In this document: positions 60,702 to 64,000 of the stretch, in pieces
Numbering within the stretch: the first letter of the stretch is position 1
How the letters are laid out: each line of letters opens with the position of its first letter
Origin: Mycobacterium lehmannii
GTDB lineage: Bacteria; Actinomycetota; Actinomycetes; Mycobacteriales; Mycobacteriaceae
Direction: 5' to 3'
DNA: 64,000 nt
Assembly (NCBI RefSeq): GCF_002245535.1
Contig: NZ_NKCN01000005.1
Span: forward strand, 62,001-126,000
Position numbers and translations under genes: made by a program
Notes under the pieces: generated by a model
Seen by the model: the letters and a program-made list of their open reading frames with translations, nothing else
What the model was told of the DNA's origin: nothing
Databases searched by the model: none

Positions 60702-60893
60702 ATGGCGTTCAACGTCTATACCGGCGAGCCCGACGGCACCGCTGTGCCGACCGCGGCCCAGTTGGGTCTGGAGCCGCCCCGGTTCTGCGCCGAATGCGGC
60801 AGGCGGATGATCGTCCAGGTGCGCCCCGACGGCTGGTCGGCTAAGTGCTCACGACACGGGCTGACCGATTCCAAAGATCTGGAGCAGCGATGA
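60702..60893 (+). CDS. bsaP: Biotin synthase auxiliary protein BsaP
   Basis: 63 aa. Four conserved metal/Fe-S-type residues are visible: Cys-x2-Cys (FCAECGRRM) and Cys-x2-His (KCSRHG). Homologue of Rv1590, described as an auxiliary protein needed by BioB of mycobacteria to convert dethiobiotin to biotin, perhaps by repairing or supplying an Fe-S cluster. 24 nt downstream of bioB; its TGA overlaps the ATG of the next gene (ATGA). Confidence 0.88.
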   Translation: MAFNVYTGEPDGTAVPTAAQLGLEPPRFCAECGRRMIVQVRPDGWSAKCSRHGLTDSKDLEQR

Positions 60894-61546
60894 ACGACGT
60901 TGCCCCGCCGCGGTTCTCACGTACCCGTGCGGCGCTGATGGTCGTCGTGGCACTGGCGGCGGCCGGTGCCCTGGTCGGCGCGCTGTGGGCGTTTCTGGCG
61001 CCGCCTGTCCACGGTGTCGTAGCGCTGACACGCGACGGTGATCGCGTCCGCGCACACCTGGGCAACGAAAGCGACCACTTCTTCGTCGCGGCCTTCCTGC
61101 TGGTCGGCTTGCTCTGCGTCGTGGGGGCCGTCGCCGCGGCGGCCGTGTGGCAGTGGCGCGCGCACCGGGGACCGGTGATGACCGCGGCACTGGCGGCGGG
61201 ATGCATGCTGGCCGCGGTTGTGGCCGCCGGTGTGGGGGCGCTCCTGGTGCGCCTGCGCTACGGGACTATCGACATGGCCGCCGCACCGGTGACACCCGAG
61301 AACCGCGTGCACTACGTCGTGGAGGCGCCGCCGGTCTTCTTCGGGCCCTCCCCGATACAGGCGGTGCTAACCATACTTTTTCCCGCCGCGGTGGCCGCGC
61401 TCGTCTACTCGCTGGCCGCGGTGTCCACCGCGCGCGACGATCTGGGTGCCTGGCCGCCTGTCGAGGTGCCTGCGTTCGTGCCTCCGCCGACCGCGGCGGA
61501 CGTCACAGCGGAGAGCGCTCCACCTTCCGGCCCGTCATCACCTTGA
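60890..61546 (+). CDS. Four-helix membrane protein (DUF2567, Rv1591)
   Basis: 218 aa from ATG 60890 (GGAG 5 nt upstream; ATGA overlap with bsaP). Four membrane helices: [67 protein letters not shown] and [22 protein letters not shown] Pro-rich cytoplasmic tail ends the protein. Matches the DUF2567 layout of Rv1591; function unknown. Translationally coupled to bsaP, so co-expressed with bioB. The last 44 nt overlap the convergent lipase gene. Confidence 0.85.
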   Translation: MNDVAPPRFSRTRAALMVVVALAAAGALVGALWAFLAPPVHGVVALTRDGDRVRAHLGNESDHFFVAAFLLVGLLCVVGAVAAAAVWQWRAHRGPVMTAALAAGCMLAAVVAAGVGALLVRLRYGTIDMAAAPVTPENRVHYVVEAPPVFFGPSPIQAVLTILFPAAVAALVYSLAAVSTARDDLGAWPPVEVPAFVPPPTAADVTAESAPPSGPSSP

Positions 61547-62840
61547 CCGCGATGCGGACCAGCCGCGTCATTCCGACATAGGTCATCGGGTTCAGCAGCG
61601 TCGGCCACGTCGTGCGGACCAGATGCTCCGACAACGGCTTACCGTCGAACCGGTCGATCAGCCAGCGCAGCGCCATCGGCGACGACATCGGGTGCAGCAA
61701 CATGTGTTCGCTGAACATGTCGCGGTGATAGGTCACCGATGCACCGCCACTGCGGTAGATCTCGGTGAGCTCGTCGATGTCGTCGACCGAGACGATCTTG
61801 TCGTGGACGGCCTGCACGATCAGCACGGGCGGGGTGGGCACCGCGGTGCCCAGCTTGATGCTGTCGAAGACGTGCTTGACCTCGGGCATATCGAGGATCT
61901 CGTTCAGCGGCCGGTCGACCAGCTTGCCCATGTCCATGCCCGCGAACCGCAGCACAGCCTGGGCGGTGGTCATGTCCTGGATGCGCATCAACATCGCCTT
62001 GCCGGCGTCGGTGGCGTGCTCCTGGATGACCCGGTCCAAGTCCGGATAGACGTGGCTCAGCGCGGCCACCACCATCGCGGGCAGCCCCGAGTACAGGCTG
62101 CCGTTGAGCCGCCGGTAGGCGTGTCCGAGGTCCCCGACGGGCGAGCCGAGCACGGCGCCGACGATATTGAGCTCAGGGGCGTACTGGCTGTGCATTTCGG
62201 CCGCCCATGCCGACGCCAGCCCGCCGCCTGAGTAACCCCACAGCCCGATCGGCGCCGATTCGTCGAGCCCGAGCCGTTCGCAGCTCACAGCCGCACGTAG
62301 GCCGTCGAGAATGCGGTATCCCGGCTCGTACGGCGTTCCCCACAGTCCGTGCGCGCCCTCGTGGTCGGGCACCGAAACGGCCCACCCTTCGGCGAGCGCG
62401 GCGGCGATCAGCAGGAACTCCAGCTGCGCGAGCGCCCCGGGAGCCAGCGCCTTGCGGCGCAGCGCGTAGGACGGGAAGCAGCGCGAGGACACCGCGTCGA
62501 TCGCGCACTGGTAGGAGATCACGGGTATGACGTCGCGGTTCGTCCGCTCGGCGGGCACGATCACCGTGGTCACGGTGGCTTCCGCCGCACCATTCATGTC
62601 GGTGGTGCGGTACAGCAGCTGCGTCGCGGTGAACTTCTGCGGAATCAGGCCGAAAAAGGCCAGCTCGACATCACGGCTGCGCAGCACCGTGCCCGGTTCG
62701 GCGTGCTGAAAGCCGCTCGGCGGTTCATAGAACGGGTCCTCGTCGGGACGCAGCGGCCGGGAGCCGCGCGCCAGGTCCTCGTGGGGTATGTGCCCGATCC
62801 ACTCGGCACCTGATGCTGGCGCGGCATTGCCCAGAGACAT
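61503..62840 (-). CDS. Alpha/beta-hydrolase of the LIP secretory-lipase family (Rv1592c)
   Basis: 445 aa (Rv1592c 446). Nucleophile Ser204 in [11 protein letters not shown]; catalytic Asp probably in [13 protein letters not shown] and His in [11 protein letters not shown]. No clear signal peptide, but a conserved N-terminal region [18 protein letters not shown] is typical of the family. Acts on acyl esters; the substrate is unknown. ATG 62840. Separate transcription from nrtR, which ends 42 nt upstream on the same strand. Confidence 0.88.
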   Translation of the reverse strand: MSLGNAAPASGAEWIGHIPHEDLARGSRPLRPDEDPFYEPPSGFQHAEPGTVLRSRDVELAFFGLIPQKFTATQLLYRTTDMNGAAEATVTTVIVPAERTNRDVIPVISYQCAIDAVSSRCFPSYALRRKALAPGALAQLEFLLIAAALAEGWAVSVPDHEGAHGLWGTPYEPGYRILDGLRAAVSCERLGLDESAPIGLWGYSGGGLASAWAAEMHSQYAPELNIVGAVLGSPVGDLGHAYRRLNGSLYSGLPAMVVAALSHVYPDLDRVIQEHATDAGKAMLMRIQDMTTAQAVLRFAGMDMGKLVDRPLNEILDMPEVKHVFDSIKLGTAVPTPPVLIVQAVHDKIVSVDDIDELTEIYRSGGASVTYHRDMFSEHMLLHPMSSPMALRWLIDRFDGKPLSEHLVRTTWPTLLNPMTYVGMTRLVRIAVKVMTGRKVERSPL

Positions 62841-62882
62841 TCGGCCATTCTTACTTAAGGAACCGTTAAGAATCCAGTCGAC

Positions 62883-63587
62883 TCACCCGGGCGGGCGCAG
62901 TGCGGCGAACTCGTCGGTCACGCGGTAGCGCGACTCAGTGAAGCGGTACAGCGCCGCCGGGCGGCCACCGCTGCGACCGGACCGCGCCGTCGTGCCTGTG
63001 CGGGTGATGACTTTGCGGCGTTCGAGCACGCGTTGCAGATTGGTGGCGTCGACGTGGTGGCCGAGAGCGGCGCTGTAGATATCCCTCAATGCCGATATCG
63101 CGAATTCCGTTGGTGCCAGGGCGAATCCGATGTTGGTGTAGGAGAGTTTGGCGACGAGCCTGGTGCGCGCGTGTTCGACCATGGTGCCGTGGTCGAACGC
63201 CATCGGCGGCAGATCGTTGACCGGATGCCAGCGCGTGTCCGGCGGCAATTCCGGAACGGCGGGGGAGGGCACCAGCCCGAGGAAGGTCGACGCGATCGTC
63301 CGATCGCCGGGGACTCGACGGGGGTCGGAGAACACCGCGAGCTGCTCGAGGTGGGCAAGCTCACGTAGGTCAACTTTCTCGGCCAATTGACGGCGCACCG
63401 AGCTGGTCAGGTCCTCGTCGTCGCCGAGACGCCCGCCGGGAAGGGACCATTTTCCGCGTTGCGGATCGAGTGCGCGCTGCCATAACAGCACGTGAAGTGC
63501 TGGTTTCCGGTCGGTGTCCCCGTGAGTGAGTTCCCGAACCTGGAACACGGCGGCGAGCACCTCGTGGGCGGTGCTACTATGTGCCAT
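62883..63587 (-). CDS. nrtR: NrtR-type Nudix/winged-helix repressor of NAD biosynthesis
   Basis: 234 aa. N-terminal Nudix domain (residues ~10-140) with the degenerate box G-x5-E...RQLAEKVDL (52-74): the catalytic REUxEE is changed to RQLAEK, so hydrolysis is unlikely and the domain serves as ADP-ribose sensor. The C-terminal winged helix (NLQRVLERRKVITRTGT, GRPAALYRF) is NrtR-typical. Divergent from nadA, across a palindrome adjoining the start codon. ATG 63587 is 7 nt after a perfect TATAAT, so the mRNA is leaderless and the operator covers its own promoter. Confidence 0.93.
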   Translation of the reverse strand: MAHSSTAHEVLAAVFQVRELTHGDTDRKPALHVLLWQRALDPQRGKWSLPGGRLGDDEDLTSSVRRQLAEKVDLRELAHLEQLAVFSDPRRVPGDRTIASTFLGLVPSPAVPELPPDTRWHPVNDLPPMAFDHGTMVEHARTRLVAKLSYTNIGFALAPTEFAISALRDIYSAALGHHVDATNLQRVLERRKVITRTGTTARSGRSGGRPAALYRFTESRYRVTDEFAALRPPG

Positions 63588-63610
63588 GTTTTCGATTATA
63601 AGTCGAAAAC
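63588..63610. promoter_or_regulatory. NrtR operator with embedded divergent -10 elements
   Basis: GTTTTCGA (63588-63595) and TCGAAAAC (63603-63610) form perfect 8-bp arms around 7 bp. On the minus strand TATAAT (63600-63595) is the nrtR -10; on the plus strand TATAAG (63597-63602) can be the nadA -10. Repressor binding would block both. Confidence 0.85.
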
Positions 63611-63634
63611 TCGATTTGGACGAAGGAGGCGGCC

Positions 63635-64000
<366 letters not shown>

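Overview
The window is a continuous piece of a high-GC actinobacterial chromosome. Gene content and order match the Mycobacterium tuberculosis interval Rv1472-Rv1594 (echA12 - acn - ripAB - moxR1 - fabG1/inhA - hemH - mutAB - ileS - dinX - dnaE1 - treXYZ - bioAFD - bioB - nadA). MabA, InhA, RipA/RipB, BioQ and BsaP are mycobacterial signatures. Several M. tuberculosis segments are missing at the expected places (mazEF4 between mutB and meaB, the long Rv1498c-Rv1535 glycolipid/PKS stretch, the phiRv1 prophage between bioD and bioB), and extra metabolic and transport genes are present. This suggests an environmental, probably fast-growing Mycobacteriaceae member (Mycolicibacterium-like). I cannot name the species. 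No rRNA, tRNA, IS element or CRISPR array was seen, and no gene-free stretch exceeds 300 bases.

Layout. 1-6.7 kb: end of an enoyl-CoA hydratase gene, an ABC-F ATPase, a 63-aa HTH protein, and aconitase with its TetR repressor AcnR; the acn promoter carries a full match to the AcnR box described in Corynebacterium. 6.9-13.4 kb: cell-division hydrolases RipA/RipB followed by a MoxR ATPase - DUF58 - VWA chain in which the VWA gene is tandemly duplicated. 13.4-16.1 kb: fabG1-inhA (mycolic acid FAS-II) and hemH. 16-20.7 kb: a hypothetical gene, an NfeD/SPFH membrane pair, an SCP2-like/PhyH-type dioxygenase and a VTT membrane protein. 20.8-25.9 kb: methylmalonyl-CoA mutase mutAB with its G-protein chaperone meaB. 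25.9-29.1 kb: lipL, then an accessory module of an HTH regulator, a polytopic membrane protein and a divergent stand-alone half of an NRPS condensation-type domain. 29.1-38.9 kb: T-box-controlled ileS, S4 protein/dinX, ansA, lspA, RluD-like synthase, rarD, TetR. 39-45.7 kb: dnaE1, small membrane and SRPBCC proteins, an F420-type reductase, ilvA. 45.7-54.1 kb: sucT-treX-treY-treZ, a translationally coupled operon for glycogen-to-trehalose conversion plus envelope-glycan succinylation. 54.1-61.5 kb: biotin genes bioA, bioFD, bioB-bsaP with regulator BioQ and two BioQ operators. 61.5-64 kb: a secreted-type lipase homologue, NrtR, and the start of nadA under a perfect NrtR-type palindrome.

Across the window many first genes of transcripts have a TANNNT hexamer ending 6-8 nt before the start codon and no Shine-Dalgarno, the hallmark of mycobacterial leaderless transcripts. 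Several convergent pairs end in interleaved stop codons centred on CTAG. The most distinctive unexplained unit is the HTH/membrane/half-condensation module at 27.2-29.1 kb with its alternating TGGGA operator.
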